Assembly (NCBI GenBank): GCA_902561465.1
Contig: CACEPH010000007.1
Location: 1-33,705 of the forward strand
DNA from: an uncultured Pelagibacteraceae bacterium
GTDB taxonomy: Bacteria; Pseudomonadota; Alphaproteobacteria; Pelagibacterales; Pelagibacteraceae
Length of the DNA: 33,705 nt
Direction of reading: 5' to 3'
A program made the position numbers and the translations under genes. This document shows, one piece after another, positions 1 through 8,853 of this stretch. The notes below the pieces were generated by a model, which had not been told where the DNA came from, did no database searches, and saw nothing but the letters and a program-made list of their open reading frames with translations. Numbering within the stretch: position 1 is the first letter of the stretch; every line of letters starts with the position of its first letter.

Positions 1-2
1 AC

Positions 3-446
3 CCATCCATAAGCGATTATGAAAGGGAATCCCTAGTTAAAGCTGTTGAAACAGAAATGAGAACTAAATTTCCCAAGAGTGCAAAAAAGATTTTAGGTGG
101 AAAAAGCGCAAAAGCCCAAGAGTTTCTCGAAGAAATTTTTCATTCATTAGAAAAAGAATTTGATTGGTCGAAAAATTGTGTTGGTAGCAAAGTAAAAGTG
201 GGTGGCAGCATGATTAGTGGAAAAGAATATGTTTGTTGGTATATTTCGTATAAAAATGATGATGGATATTCAACGGGTTTGCACTATCGACAAAAAACAC
301 CAAAAGATGATCCTTATTTAGACGTTGAATATAGAAAAGTAGGCAAAGAGTTTGAAAAAGATAAAGAAGTGAAACTATTTCCAGTTGAATTAAAAGATGA
401 TGCCTTAAATCTTTATAAAAATTTCTTAACTAAAACAATAAAATAA
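3..446 (+). CDS. Hypothetical protein, 5' end truncated by window edge
   Basis: The listed ORF starts at ATG 57, but the frame is open back to base 3 (PSISDYERESLVKAVETEM...), so the true start may lie upstream of the window. No family recognised. Confidence 0.6.
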   Translation, partial: PSISDYERESLVKAVETEMRTKFPKSAKKILGGKSAKAQEFLEEIFHSLEKEFDWSKNCVGSKVKVGGSMISGKEYVCWYISYKNDDGYSTGLHYRQKTPKDDPYLDVEYRKVGKEFEKDKEVKLFPVELKDDALNLYKNFLTKTIK

Positions 447-528
447 TGATCACACTCTGATCGCAATCCAACTCCAATTTTAAGATTTCTCCGTTAAATA
501 AATATTGATTTTGCTACGTTTAAAAATT

Positions 529-595
529 GGCGCAGGCTTGGAAAGCTTGTGTACTGTCAAAGGTACCGTGGGTTCGAATCCCACTCTCTCCGCCA
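529..595 (+). pseudogene. 3' fragment of tRNA-Ser(GGA), probable attachment-site remnant
   Basis: ggcgcaggctTGGAAAGcttgtgtactgtcaaaggtaccgtgggTTCGAATcccactctctccgCCA contains the anticodon arm with a GGA loop, long variable arm, T arm, and 3' acceptor strand plus CCA. No matching 5' acceptor/D-arm (GGAGAGAG...) lies upstream. Confidence 0.8.
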
Positions 596-640
596 TTAAT
601 TTAATCTTTTATCTAGTTAAAAAAAAAGCTAGTATATAAT

Positions 641-668
641 TGATCACTTGCTGATCACTTTTAAAAAT
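641..668 (+). repeat. GATC hairpin: TGATCA-CTTGC-TGATCA followed by CTTTTAAAA
   Basis: Perfect self-complementary TGATCA arms at 641-646 and 652-657, then a short T run. Related hairpins at 447-463 and 1098-1116. Confidence 0.5.
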
Positions 669-687
669 AAATTACAAAGGATTTTTA

Positions 688-1095
688 ATGAATTTTATCG
701 AAGCTATTTCTTCTGGTTTAAATAATTATTTTAATTTTAAAGACAGGGCATCAAAATCTGCATTTTGGTATTTTTTATTATTTGAATTTATATATTTTTT
801 TATTGCGGGATTTCTTCTAGGCATGATGGGCGTTAGTGAAGATATTTTCTCTATAGCTACTTTATTTATTGTTTTACCAATCGCAATACCTGGTATAGCA
901 GTTACAGCTAGACGTATTCATGATTTTGGTAAATCAGGTTGGATGCAATGTATTTTCATTCCTGGTTTTGTTATAGATGAGTTTCTGGGCACAGGATACG
1001 TTATATGGTTAGTAACTTTTATTGTATTTGCTATATTCTGCTCACAAAACGGAACTAATGGAAAAAATAAATTTGGGTCCAAACCAAGAAAATAA
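688..1095 (+). CDS. DUF805 family small membrane protein
   Basis: 135 aa. FKDRASKSAFWYFLLF and ARRIHDFGKSGW resemble the DUF805 signature; multiple TM segments. Confidence 0.8.
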   Translation: MNFIEAISSGLNNYFNFKDRASKSAFWYFLLFEFIYFFIAGFLLGMMGVSEDIFSIATLFIVLPIAIPGIAVTARRIHDFGKSGWMQCIFIPGFVIDEFLGTGYVIWLVTFIVFAIFCSQNGTNGKNKFGSKPRK

Positions 1096-1097
1096 TC

Positions 1098-1121
1098 TAA
1101 TCACACCCCCTGATCATTTTT
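1098..1121 (+). terminator. Candidate intrinsic-terminator-like hairpin after the DUF805 gene
   Basis: TAATCA-CACCCCC-TGATCA (one mismatch) directly followed by TTTTT, just after the 1095 stop and before the convergent MORN stop at 1130. Confidence 0.4.
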
Positions 1122-1129
1122 AAAAGAAC

Positions 1130-2413
1130 TTATATGCACTCAACAACACCATTTGCAACTAATTTAACTTTAGTTTCTAGACCGTATGCTGGAGTTTCAT
1201 CAAGTTCTAATACTTCTATTTTTTTTTCTAAAACATTGTAATTAGATTTTGGTAAACAAAGTTCTTTTGCTTTAATTTCAAAATCTGCTTTTAATTTATC
1301 CATAACTTTTTTGCCTCGCTTTGTATTACTTTCGTACTGACTAATTCTAACCCATTTTCTTGCAACAATTTCAATCTTACGTATATCTTTCCCAGAAAAA
1401 TCTTTAGCTTGCGTTTCTTCTTTATCTTTACATTTAACAATAGATCCTTCCGGACTAACACAATCACCCACACCCTGTTCTATTCCAGAATTAAAACTAC
1501 CTATGTAAGCACTTCCATCAGAATATGTAAAAGTTCCTTTTCCGTGTCGTTTTCCATTTACAAATTCTCCTTCATATTTTTTGCCATCAGGGTAAAATAA
1601 AGTTCCTTCTCCATGTAATTTATCATCTTTAAATTTTCCTAAATATTTTCTACCATTTTTCCATACTTTAGTTCCGTTACCATGACTCTTACCATTTTGC
1701 CATTCGCCGTAATATTTATCTCCGTTTGCCCAAATAAAAGTTCCATATCCATGTGGTTCAAAATTTTTAAAATCACCTAAATATCGTGCTCCACCAGGAT
1801 ATATTGATATTCCTTTAATAATTTTTCCATTTTTAAACAATCCTTTATATTTATGTCCAGACCCAGCTTTGTAAGAACCCTTACAATTTGTCCATTCTTT
1901 AATATCGTTACCCTGACATGTAAATACAGATTCTTGCTCTTTTTTTAATTCTTCTTGTGCTTTTAAAATTTCTTCTTCTTCTTTATTAACTTTTGCTTTT
2001 TCTATTTTTTCTTTATCCCAATCACTTTTAACGTCCATGCAATAACTAACTCTTTTTCCGTTTAGTTTAAAAATCTCCATGTCAATTCCACTTTCTTTTT
2101 TATATTCTAGTTTAACTACAGATTTTGATTTGGAGTTTAAAAAATATTGATAATAGATTTCCTCACCTTTCGCGCTTTTTATTTTTTCACTAATAATTTT
2201 GTTTTTTTCTATTGATTTTATTTTGTCAGAAAAATTTTGAACTGTCCCATCGCCCGTTTTTAACTCTACATCAATGGTGTTCTTTTTAAGATTTATTGTA
2301 TAATTTCCTACTACCGCATTACTAATTTTACATTGTTTAAAAAAGTACATATCTGCAAAGCTGGTATTACAAAGAAAAACGCTTAGTAAAATTATTATAA
2401 AAAAATTTCTCAT
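1130..2413 (-). CDS. MORN-repeat protein with N-terminal signal peptide
   Basis: 427 aa. Tandem MORN-type repeats (YLGDFKNFEPHGYGTFIWANGDKYYGEWQNGKSHGNGT...YEGEFVNGKRHGKGTFTY); hydrophobic N-terminus. Confidence 0.85.
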   Translation of the reverse strand: MRNFFIIILLSVFLCNTSFADMYFFKQCKISNAVVGNYTINLKKNTIDVELKTGDGTVQNFSDKIKSIEKNKIISEKIKSAKGEEIYYQYFLNSKSKSVVKLEYKKESGIDMEIFKLNGKRVSYCMDVKSDWDKEKIEKAKVNKEEEEILKAQEELKKEQESVFTCQGNDIKEWTNCKGSYKAGSGHKYKGLFKNGKIIKGISIYPGGARYLGDFKNFEPHGYGTFIWANGDKYYGEWQNGKSHGNGTKVWKNGRKYLGKFKDDKLHGEGTLFYPDGKKYEGEFVNGKRHGKGTFTYSDGSAYIGSFNSGIEQGVGDCVSPEGSIVKCKDKEETQAKDFSGKDIRKIEIVARKWVRISQYESNTKRGKKVMDKLKADFEIKAKELCLPKSNYNVLEKKIEVLELDETPAYGLETKVKLVANGVVECI

Positions 2414-2484
2414 TTTAATTGAACAGTATAATAACGTGTTTTGCTTTAAACAAATAATTGATTTAAATGATATATATTTTGCTT

Positions 2485-2490
2485 TATAAT
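2485..2490 (+). promoter_or_regulatory. Candidate -10 box (TATAAT) upstream of microORF
   Basis: Consensus TATAAT about 43 bp before the ATG at 2533. No convincing -35 at 17 bp. Confidence 0.35.
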
Positions 2491-2532
2491 TTAGACTGAT
2501 TCGCGATTTAATTAACTAATAGGAGGCATATT

Positions 2533-2583
2533 ATGGTTTGGGTAGCTGCAGCAGTAGTAGTAATTTGGTACATGAATAAGTAA
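2533..2583 (+). CDS. Putative 16-aa hydrophobic microprotein MVWVAAAVVVIWYMNK
   Basis: ATG...TAA preceded by AGGAGG (2521-2526) with a 6-nt spacer. It lies in an otherwise unexplained intergenic gap and ends just before the convergent gene's stop at 2584. Confidence 0.6.
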   Translation: MVWVAAAVVVIWYMNK

Positions 2584-3312
2584 TTAAGATATTCTTCTTA
2601 TCCCAATTACTTTTAAATTTGTCGTTTTGTAAATTCTATCAATAGTTTTTTTGATAGGCATTATTAATGTTTTCTTTTTTGGTCCGTAAGCATGGATCAA
2701 AGTGTGTTTTGAAGTAGCAATAGCTACATGGCCTTTCCAAAAAATTAGATCGTTTTTCTTTATATTTTCTATTTTAATTCTTTTCTTAAAATACCTAATT
2801 TGATCTTTGGTATCTCTTGGGCAAAATTTATTATTAAAGTTAAAAGGCAACTGCACAAGCGCTGAACAATCGATACCACTATAATGCTTGCCTCCCCATT
2901 TATATCTTATATTGGTAAATTTTTTTATATTTTCAAAAATATTTTTTGTCTTATAATTAATTTTTTTTATATCTTTTTTTTTAATCCAAAAATTGTCAAA
3001 TTTATAATAATTTTTTTTACTTTCAGTAACTTTAATTTTAGATCCAAAACTAAGTTTTTTTTTAATTTTAATACCTGGTCTTGAATATATTATTGCACTT
3101 AAACTGAAAACTTTATGAGTGTTTTTTTGATTAGGATAAAAATTTTTTTTTTTAATAAAACCTTTATAATTATCTTGGTCATTTTTAATTTTGATCCATG
3201 ATTTATTTTTTTTTAATATTTTGAATGTTTCCCCATATAAAAGTTGTGTGGAGAGTTCGGATTTTATACTCTTTTTTTTATATACGTTTATTATAGGTAG
3301 ACTACTTCTCAC
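2584..3312 (-). CDS. NlpC/P60 (C40) family cell-wall peptidase with SH3-like N-terminus
   Basis: GIDCSALVQLPF catalytic Cys region, later GHVAIA and HAYG; SH3-like N-terminal half. Confidence 0.85.
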   Translation of the reverse strand: MRSSLPIINVYKKKSIKSELSTQLLYGETFKILKKNKSWIKIKNDQDNYKGFIKKKNFYPNQKNTHKVFSLSAIIYSRPGIKIKKKLSFGSKIKVTESKKNYYKFDNFWIKKKDIKKINYKTKNIFENIKKFTNIRYKWGGKHYSGIDCSALVQLPFNFNNKFCPRDTKDQIRYFKKRIKIENIKKNDLIFWKGHVAIATSKHTLIHAYGPKKKTLIMPIKKTIDRIYKTTNLKVIGIRRIS

Positions 3313-4679
3313 TTCAATTTGAGTTTATCTCTTATAAACCACAAGCAAATTAAAGAAGGGATTACCATAATGGCAGTTATTACAAAAAATATTCCCCAAT
3401 CACCATTTAACCAATCAACCATTGCTCCCGATGAAGCTGCAAGAGTTGTTCTGCCAGCTGTTCCGATTGAAGCAAGTAAAGCATATTGAGTAGCTGTATA
3501 TGTTCTATCAACTAACATAGAAATAAAGGCTACAAAAGCAACAGTCGCAAACGCAGCAGCAATATCATCAAAAATTACAGCTACCGCAAAAAGCAATTCA
3601 GATTTTCCTGTCCAGGCAAGCAAAGAAAACAAAAGATTTGTAGAGGCCATTAATATTCCAGATACAAACATTGCTTTTATGACACCTGAGCGAATTGCAA
3701 ACAAGCCTCCGAGAAGAGTAAAAATAACTGTCGTTATCCATCCCAAGCCTTTAGAATAAAGAGCAATATCTGATTTTGAAAAACCTATTTCTTTATAAAA
3801 TACTATGGACATTCGTCCAAGGAAAGCTTCTCCAATCTTAAACAGAAATACAAATCCTAAAATTCCTATAGCAATTTTAAATCCATTTTTTTTAAAAAAA
3901 CTTATAATGGGGCCTGCAATAGTTCCGCTAACCCACGCAACTGATTTTGTTGCTACGTTAGAAGATCCCAGTCTTTCTTCTATCATTTTATCAGTTCTTT
4001 TTTGAGATTCTTGTCTTTCTGTTGGTTGAGGCTCATGAACAAACATAAGACCGATGTTGCAAGCTATAATAACTATCCCAAGAACTAAAAAGGTAATTTG
4101 CCAATAATTTTGAAATCCTGATTGTTGGAAGTATTCAGCAGCGTTCAGGGCTATTACGCCTCCTAACTTATATCCCGTCCACCAACCAACCACTGCCATG
4201 GCAGCACCAGCCTGCATCGATTTTCCTTCATCTTGTCCAATCTGTTCAATCCTTAAGGCATCAACAGTGATATCTTGAGTTGCTGATGCAACGGCAATAA
4301 TCAATCCAATTGTAATTACTAACGCTAGATTTGCCGTTGGATCTACTACACTCCAACATACTAAACTAATTAAAATAATTAGTTGCATTGTTACAATCCA
4401 ACCACGACGGTGACCAATTTTACTAGTTAGCCATGGGATACGAATTCTATCTATTATTGGGGCCCACAAATAATTAAATGCATAAACAGCAAATATTAAT
4501 CCTGCCCAACCTATAGTACTACGACTTAAACCATCTTCTTTTAACCAAAGACTTAAACTGCTTCCTATCAACACCCATGGAAATCCACTTATAATTCCAA
4601 GCAAAAGAATTCTTATCATCCGTTTATCAAAATAAACAGAAAAGGTTTCAGACAATGTTTGTTTTTTATATATTTCCAT
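3309..4679 (-). CDS. AmpG-like MFS permease
   Basis: 456 aa polytopic; LLGIISGFPWVLIGSSLSLWLKEDG and ATQDITVDALR are characteristic of AmpG. 4-bp overlap with the NlpC/P60 gene. Confidence 0.85.
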   Translation of the reverse strand: MEIYKKQTLSETFSVYFDKRMIRILLLGIISGFPWVLIGSSLSLWLKEDGLSRSTIGWAGLIFAVYAFNYLWAPIIDRIRIPWLTSKIGHRRGWIVTMQLIILISLVCWSVVDPTANLALVITIGLIIAVASATQDITVDALRIEQIGQDEGKSMQAGAAMAVVGWWTGYKLGGVIALNAAEYFQQSGFQNYWQITFLVLGIVIIACNIGLMFVHEPQPTERQESQKRTDKMIEERLGSSNVATKSVAWVSGTIAGPIISFFKKNGFKIAIGILGFVFLFKIGEAFLGRMSIVFYKEIGFSKSDIALYSKGLGWITTVIFTLLGGLFAIRSGVIKAMFVSGILMASTNLLFSLLAWTGKSELLFAVAVIFDDIAAAFATVAFVAFISMLVDRTYTATQYALLASIGTAGRTTLAASSGAMVDWLNGDWGIFFVITAIMVIPSLICLWFIRDKLKLK

Positions 4680-4695
4680 AAATCACCAATAAGTT

Positions 4696-6144
4696 TCAGT
4701 TTTTCCAAAACGAAGGAAAAAACAAAACCAACACCGCAAACAGTTCAAGCCTACCAAGAAGCATACCGAAACTCAAACTTAATTTAGAGAAAGTTGGTAA
4801 ATTACTGAAATTTCCATCAGGACCAATTACATCGCCTAATCCAGGTCCCACATTTGATATTGCAGAAGCAGATCCTGAAATTGCTGTGATAAAATCTAAA
4901 CCATTTATCGACAAAAGTGCAGCTAAAATAAAAAAAATAAAGAAATAAAGAAATACAAAAGTTATTATTGAATAAATAAAACTATTACTAATTTTTTCAT
5001 TATTGTACTTTATAGAAAATACACCTCTTGGATATACGAGCTTTTTAATTTGGTTTAATATAAAATGCCCTAGTATTTGAAATCTAAAAATTTTAATACC
5101 ACAAGTCGTGGAACCTGCGCATCCACCAATAAACATTAAAAAAAGAAAAAATATCAATGGAAATTTTCCCCAAGAACTAAAATCTGCTGTCACGTATCCC
5201 GTTCCTGATAAAACCGATACAACGTTAAAAGCAGATATTCTTAGATTATCTAAAAAATTATGTTTTCCACCACTTAAAATTAAATACAAAAACATTAACA
5301 AAATAGAAATAATTAAAATATAAAACAAACCTTTAATTTGAGAGTCTTTAAAAAATATTTTTTTATCACCTTTTACAAATTTTAAATAAGATATGAATGG
5401 TATACTTCCTGAAATTATAAAAATTATTGCGACAACTTCAATTTTTGGATTTTCAAAATAACCAATTGAACTGCTATAAGTAGAAAAGCCTCCTGTGGCA
5501 ATTGTTGTCATAGCATGAGCGATGCTGTCGAATACATTCATTCCAACAAACCAATATGAAATACCACATGCAAAAGTTAAAAAAAGATAAATTGCTGAAA
5601 TAATCAAAGTTACTTTGCGCGTTCGTGGTAAAATTTTTTCGGTCGTATCAGAATTTTCCATCCGAAATAATTGCATGCCTCCAATATTTAGTAGAGGTAG
5701 TATTGTAATTGCCATTACGATTATACCTATCCCGCCAAGCCACTGTAAGATAGATCTCCAAATAAGAACGCTTTTTGGAGCCGCATCTAAATTAGTAATA
5801 ATTGTTGAACCGGTAGTTGTTATGCCGGACATACTTTCAAAAAAAGCATCAACATATGATAAATTAAGATTAGATAATAAAAATGGAATACATCCAAAAA
5901 TAGCAATACTAAGCCAAGACAAAGTTGTTAAAAGAAAAGCTTGCTGTAAATTCAACTTTCTATTTTCTTCTAGATTTGTAAGCACTAAAAGTATTCCAAT
6001 AAATGCTGTTACAGATGCTGATGATAGAAAAGTATTGCTTTTCTCGTCATATAAAAATTGAACAAAAAATGGTATAAGCATGAATGTTCCCAATATTATT
6101 AGGAGCACACCAATTGAAAAAAAAACAGTTTTGTTGTTGTTCAT
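4696..6144 (-). CDS. trkH: TrkH family potassium uptake protein
   Basis: 482 aa. SGITTTGSTI, ATGGFSTY, LSGTGYVTAD and SNVGPGLG selectivity-filter repeats. Confidence 0.92.
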   Translation of the reverse strand: MNNNKTVFFSIGVLLIILGTFMLIPFFVQFLYDEKSNTFLSSASVTAFIGILLVLTNLEENRKLNLQQAFLLTTLSWLSIAIFGCIPFLLSNLNLSYVDAFFESMSGITTTGSTIITNLDAAPKSVLIWRSILQWLGGIGIIVMAITILPLLNIGGMQLFRMENSDTTEKILPRTRKVTLIISAIYLFLTFACGISYWFVGMNVFDSIAHAMTTIATGGFSTYSSSIGYFENPKIEVVAIIFIISGSIPFISYLKFVKGDKKIFFKDSQIKGLFYILIISILLMFLYLILSGGKHNFLDNLRISAFNVVSVLSGTGYVTADFSSWGKFPLIFFLFLMFIGGCAGSTTCGIKIFRFQILGHFILNQIKKLVYPRGVFSIKYNNEKISNSFIYSIITFVFLYFFIFFILAALLSINGLDFITAISGSASAISNVGPGLGDVIGPDGNFSNLPTFSKLSLSFGMLLGRLELFAVLVLFFPSFWKN

Positions 6145-6185
6145 TTTTGAAACCGGAGGTTATTTAAAAATATTTGAAATTCAAC

Positions 6186-6203
6186 ATAATAAGACCTTAT
6201 TAT
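6186..6203. repeat. 18-bp inverted repeat ATAATAAG-AC-CTTATTAT
   Basis: Perfect 8-bp arms in the ~100-bp divergent intergenic region between trkH and lysS. Confidence 0.5.
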
Positions 6204-6244
6204 ACCTGTATTTTACTCATGAAATTTAATAAATCTTTTATATC

Positions 6245-7807
6245 GTGATTGATAAATCAGCAATTCAAGCAACTAGCTCCTGGCCATTTGTTGAAGCAAG
6301 AAAATTGGTTAAGGAAAGGAAAAAAATTTATGAAAAAAAAGGTAAAATCACTTTGCAAACTGGTTATGGCCCAAGTGGTTTACCACACATAGGAACTTTT
6401 GCTGAAGTAGCACGTACTACCATGATGGTTAATGCCATAAAACAATTAATCGAAATTCCAACGGAAATAATTACTTTTTCTGATGACATGGATGGCTTAA
6501 GAAAGATACCTGACAATATTCCAAATAAAGAAATATTAGAAAAAAATTTAAACAAACCTCTTACCAGTGTTCCTGATCCTTTTAAGAAATATAGTAGCTT
6601 TGGAGAGCACAACAACGAAATGTTAAAAAAATTTTTAGACGATTTTAAATTTGATTACATTTTTAAAAGCTCTACCAATACGTACAAAAAAGGATTATTT
6701 AATTCTGCTTTACTTTTGGTTTTGGAAAAGTATGAACAGATAAGAGAGATTGTTCTTCCCACACTGGGAAAGGAAAGGCAAAAAACTTATAGTCCTTTTT
6801 TACCTGTATGTCCTGAGACAGGAAAAGTTTTAGAAGTGCCAGTTATTGAAGTAAAAAAAAGTGAAGGAAAAATTATTTATGAACATGACAATAAAAAAAA
6901 AGAAACAGAAGTTACTAATGGAAAATGTAAATTACAATGGAAAGTAGATTGGGCAATGAGATGGTATTCTTTTGATGTCGATTATGAAATGTACGGAAAA
7001 GATTTAATTGAGAGTGCAATTCTTTCTGGAAAAATTTGTCAAATCCTTGGAAAAAAAAGTCCAAATGGTTTTGCATACGAAATGTTTTTAGATGAAAAAG
7101 GTGAAAAAATATCGAAATCAAAAGGAAATGGAATAACCATTGAAGAGTGGCTAAAATATGCTTCCCCTGAAAGTTTATCTTTGTATATGTATCAAAATCC
7201 TAAGAGAGCAAAAAAACTTTATGCCGATGTTGTTCCAAAAGCTGTTGATGAATATTTAACATCCATTGATAAATTTAGCGAACAAGATGATAAACAAAAA
7301 CTATTGAATCCGGTCTGGCATATTCACAAAGGCAATCCCCCAAAAGAAAAATCAATTATGCCATTTTCAGTTTTACTAAATTTAGTTGGAACAAGTAATG
7401 CTAACGACAAAGAAGTATTATGGAAATTTATAAAAAAAAATAAAAAAAATATTAAAGCTTCAGATCATCCTATTTTAGATAGTTTAGTTGGTTATGCATT
7501 AAAGTACTTTGAAGATATAGTTAAACCTAATAAAAAGTATAGAAAAGCAAATGATAAAGAAAAAAAAGCACTAAAAGATTTAGTTAAAAGATTGAAAGAA
7601 TGTAAAGAACAAATGGATCCGGAGGCTATTCAAACAATTGTTTATTCAGTTGGAAAAGATAATGGTTACGAAGAAAATTTAAGAGAATGGTTTAAAGCAA
7701 TCTATGAAATAATTTTTGGAGATCAAGACGGACCAAGAATGGGGTTTTTTATAAGTTTTTTTGGCATAAAAGAAAGTATAGAACTGATTAACAAATATAT
7801 TAAATAA
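6245..7807 (+). CDS. lysS: Lysyl-tRNA synthetase, class I
   Basis: GTG start. GPSGLPHIGTF (HIGH-like) and EKISKSKGNG (KMSKS-like) motifs; 520 aa class-I LysRS architecture. Confidence 0.93.
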   Translation: MIDKSAIQATSSWPFVEARKLVKERKKIYEKKGKITLQTGYGPSGLPHIGTFAEVARTTMMVNAIKQLIEIPTEIITFSDDMDGLRKIPDNIPNKEILEKNLNKPLTSVPDPFKKYSSFGEHNNEMLKKFLDDFKFDYIFKSSTNTYKKGLFNSALLLVLEKYEQIREIVLPTLGKERQKTYSPFLPVCPETGKVLEVPVIEVKKSEGKIIYEHDNKKKETEVTNGKCKLQWKVDWAMRWYSFDVDYEMYGKDLIESAILSGKICQILGKKSPNGFAYEMFLDEKGEKISKSKGNGITIEEWLKYASPESLSLYMYQNPKRAKKLYADVVPKAVDEYLTSIDKFSEQDDKQKLLNPVWHIHKGNPPKEKSIMPFSVLLNLVGTSNANDKEVLWKFIKKNKKNIKASDHPILDSLVGYALKYFEDIVKPNKKYRKANDKEKKALKDLVKRLKECKEQMDPEAIQTIVYSVGKDNGYEENLREWFKAIYEIIFGDQDGPRMGFFISFFGIKESIELINKYIK

Positions 7808-8853
7808 TGTTTTCTGTATTAAGACCTCTCTTATTTAACCTAGACGCAGAAACTGCTCATGATTTAGCTATTAAATCACTTAAGTTTAATCCTTTTCCTA
7901 GCAGCATGTTTGAGGTTGAAGACGAACAAATGTTAAATATTAAATTGTTAGGAAAAAATTTTCCAAATCCCATAGGTCTTGCAGCAGGGTTTGATAAAAG
8001 TGCCGAAGTTTATAATTCATTGTTAAGATTAGGATTTGGATTTGTAGAAGTTGGAACAGTTACACCGCTCAAACAATACGGCAATCCTAAACCCAGAATA
8101 TTCAGACTTGAAGACGATCAGGCTTTAATTAACAGGTTGGGATTTAATAATGATGGAATTGTAGCAATAAAAGCTAGGATTAAATCTGACAGAAGCAAAG
8201 GTATATTGGGAATTAATATTGGGCCAAACAAAGAAACTAATGATCAAAAAAATGATTTTTGTATAGGGTTAAAAAACTTTTTTGATGTAGCAGATTATAT
8301 TACTATAAATATTTCTTCACCAAATACTGAAGGTTTAAGAGATTTTCACGATCAAGAAAAACTTATAGAACTCATCACTTCGCTCAATAAAATAAAAAAA
8401 GATAAAGGAACTAGTATTCCTTTATTATTAAAAATATCACCGGATATAAATAATAGTTACATCCCAGAAATTGCGCAGGCTGCGATAAAAAGTAATATTT
8501 CTGCAATTATACTTACAAATACTACAAACGGTAATAGAGCTAATCTGAGAAGCGAACTAAGAAAAGAAGAAGGAGGACTTTCAGGTGAACCTTTGAACAA
8601 AATATCAAATAATATAATTAAGAAGTTTTATATAGAATTGAAAAATAAAATTCCTATCATTGGTGTTGGCGGTGTAAATTCAGGAAAATCCGCATACGAA
8701 AAAATCCTTGCAGGAGCATCATTATTGCAGCTTTATACTGGATTTGTTTATAGAGGACCTTCCGCAGCCAAAGATATAAAAAAAGAATTAATTCAAATTT
8801 TAAAGACCGAGGGAATAAAAAATATAAAGGATGTTGTAGGCAAAGGTATATAG
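7807..8853 (+). CDS. pyrD: Dihydroorotate dehydrogenase (quinone)
   Basis: NPIGLAAGFDKSAEVYNSLLRLGFGFVEVGTVTP; NRLGFNNDG; IIGVGGVNSG. Confidence 0.95.
   Translation: MFSVLRPLLFNLDAETAHDLAIKSLKFNPFPSSMFEVEDEQMLNIKLLGKNFPNPIGLAAGFDKSAEVYNSLLRLGFGFVEVGTVTPLKQYGNPKPRIFRLEDDQALINRLGFNNDGIVAIKARIKSDRSKGILGINIGPNKETNDQKNDFCIGLKNFFDVADYITINISSPNTEGLRDFHDQEKLIELITSLNKIKKDKGTSIPLLLKISPDINNSYIPEIAQAAIKSNISAIILTNTTNGNRANLRSELRKEEGGLSGEPLNKISNNIIKKFYIELKNKIPIIGVGGVNSGKSAYEKILAGASLLQLYTGFVYRGPSAAKDIKKELIQILKTEGIKNIKDVVGKGI

Noticed and set aside
609-632. CTAGTT-A-run-AGCTAG possible terminator after the tRNA remnant
   Set aside because: Only about 4 bp of clean stem and an A-rich loop; too weak to call.
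5615-6061. 148-aa + strand ORF antisense to trkH
   Set aside because: Opposite strand of a clear TrkH gene; composition consistent with a shadow ORF.
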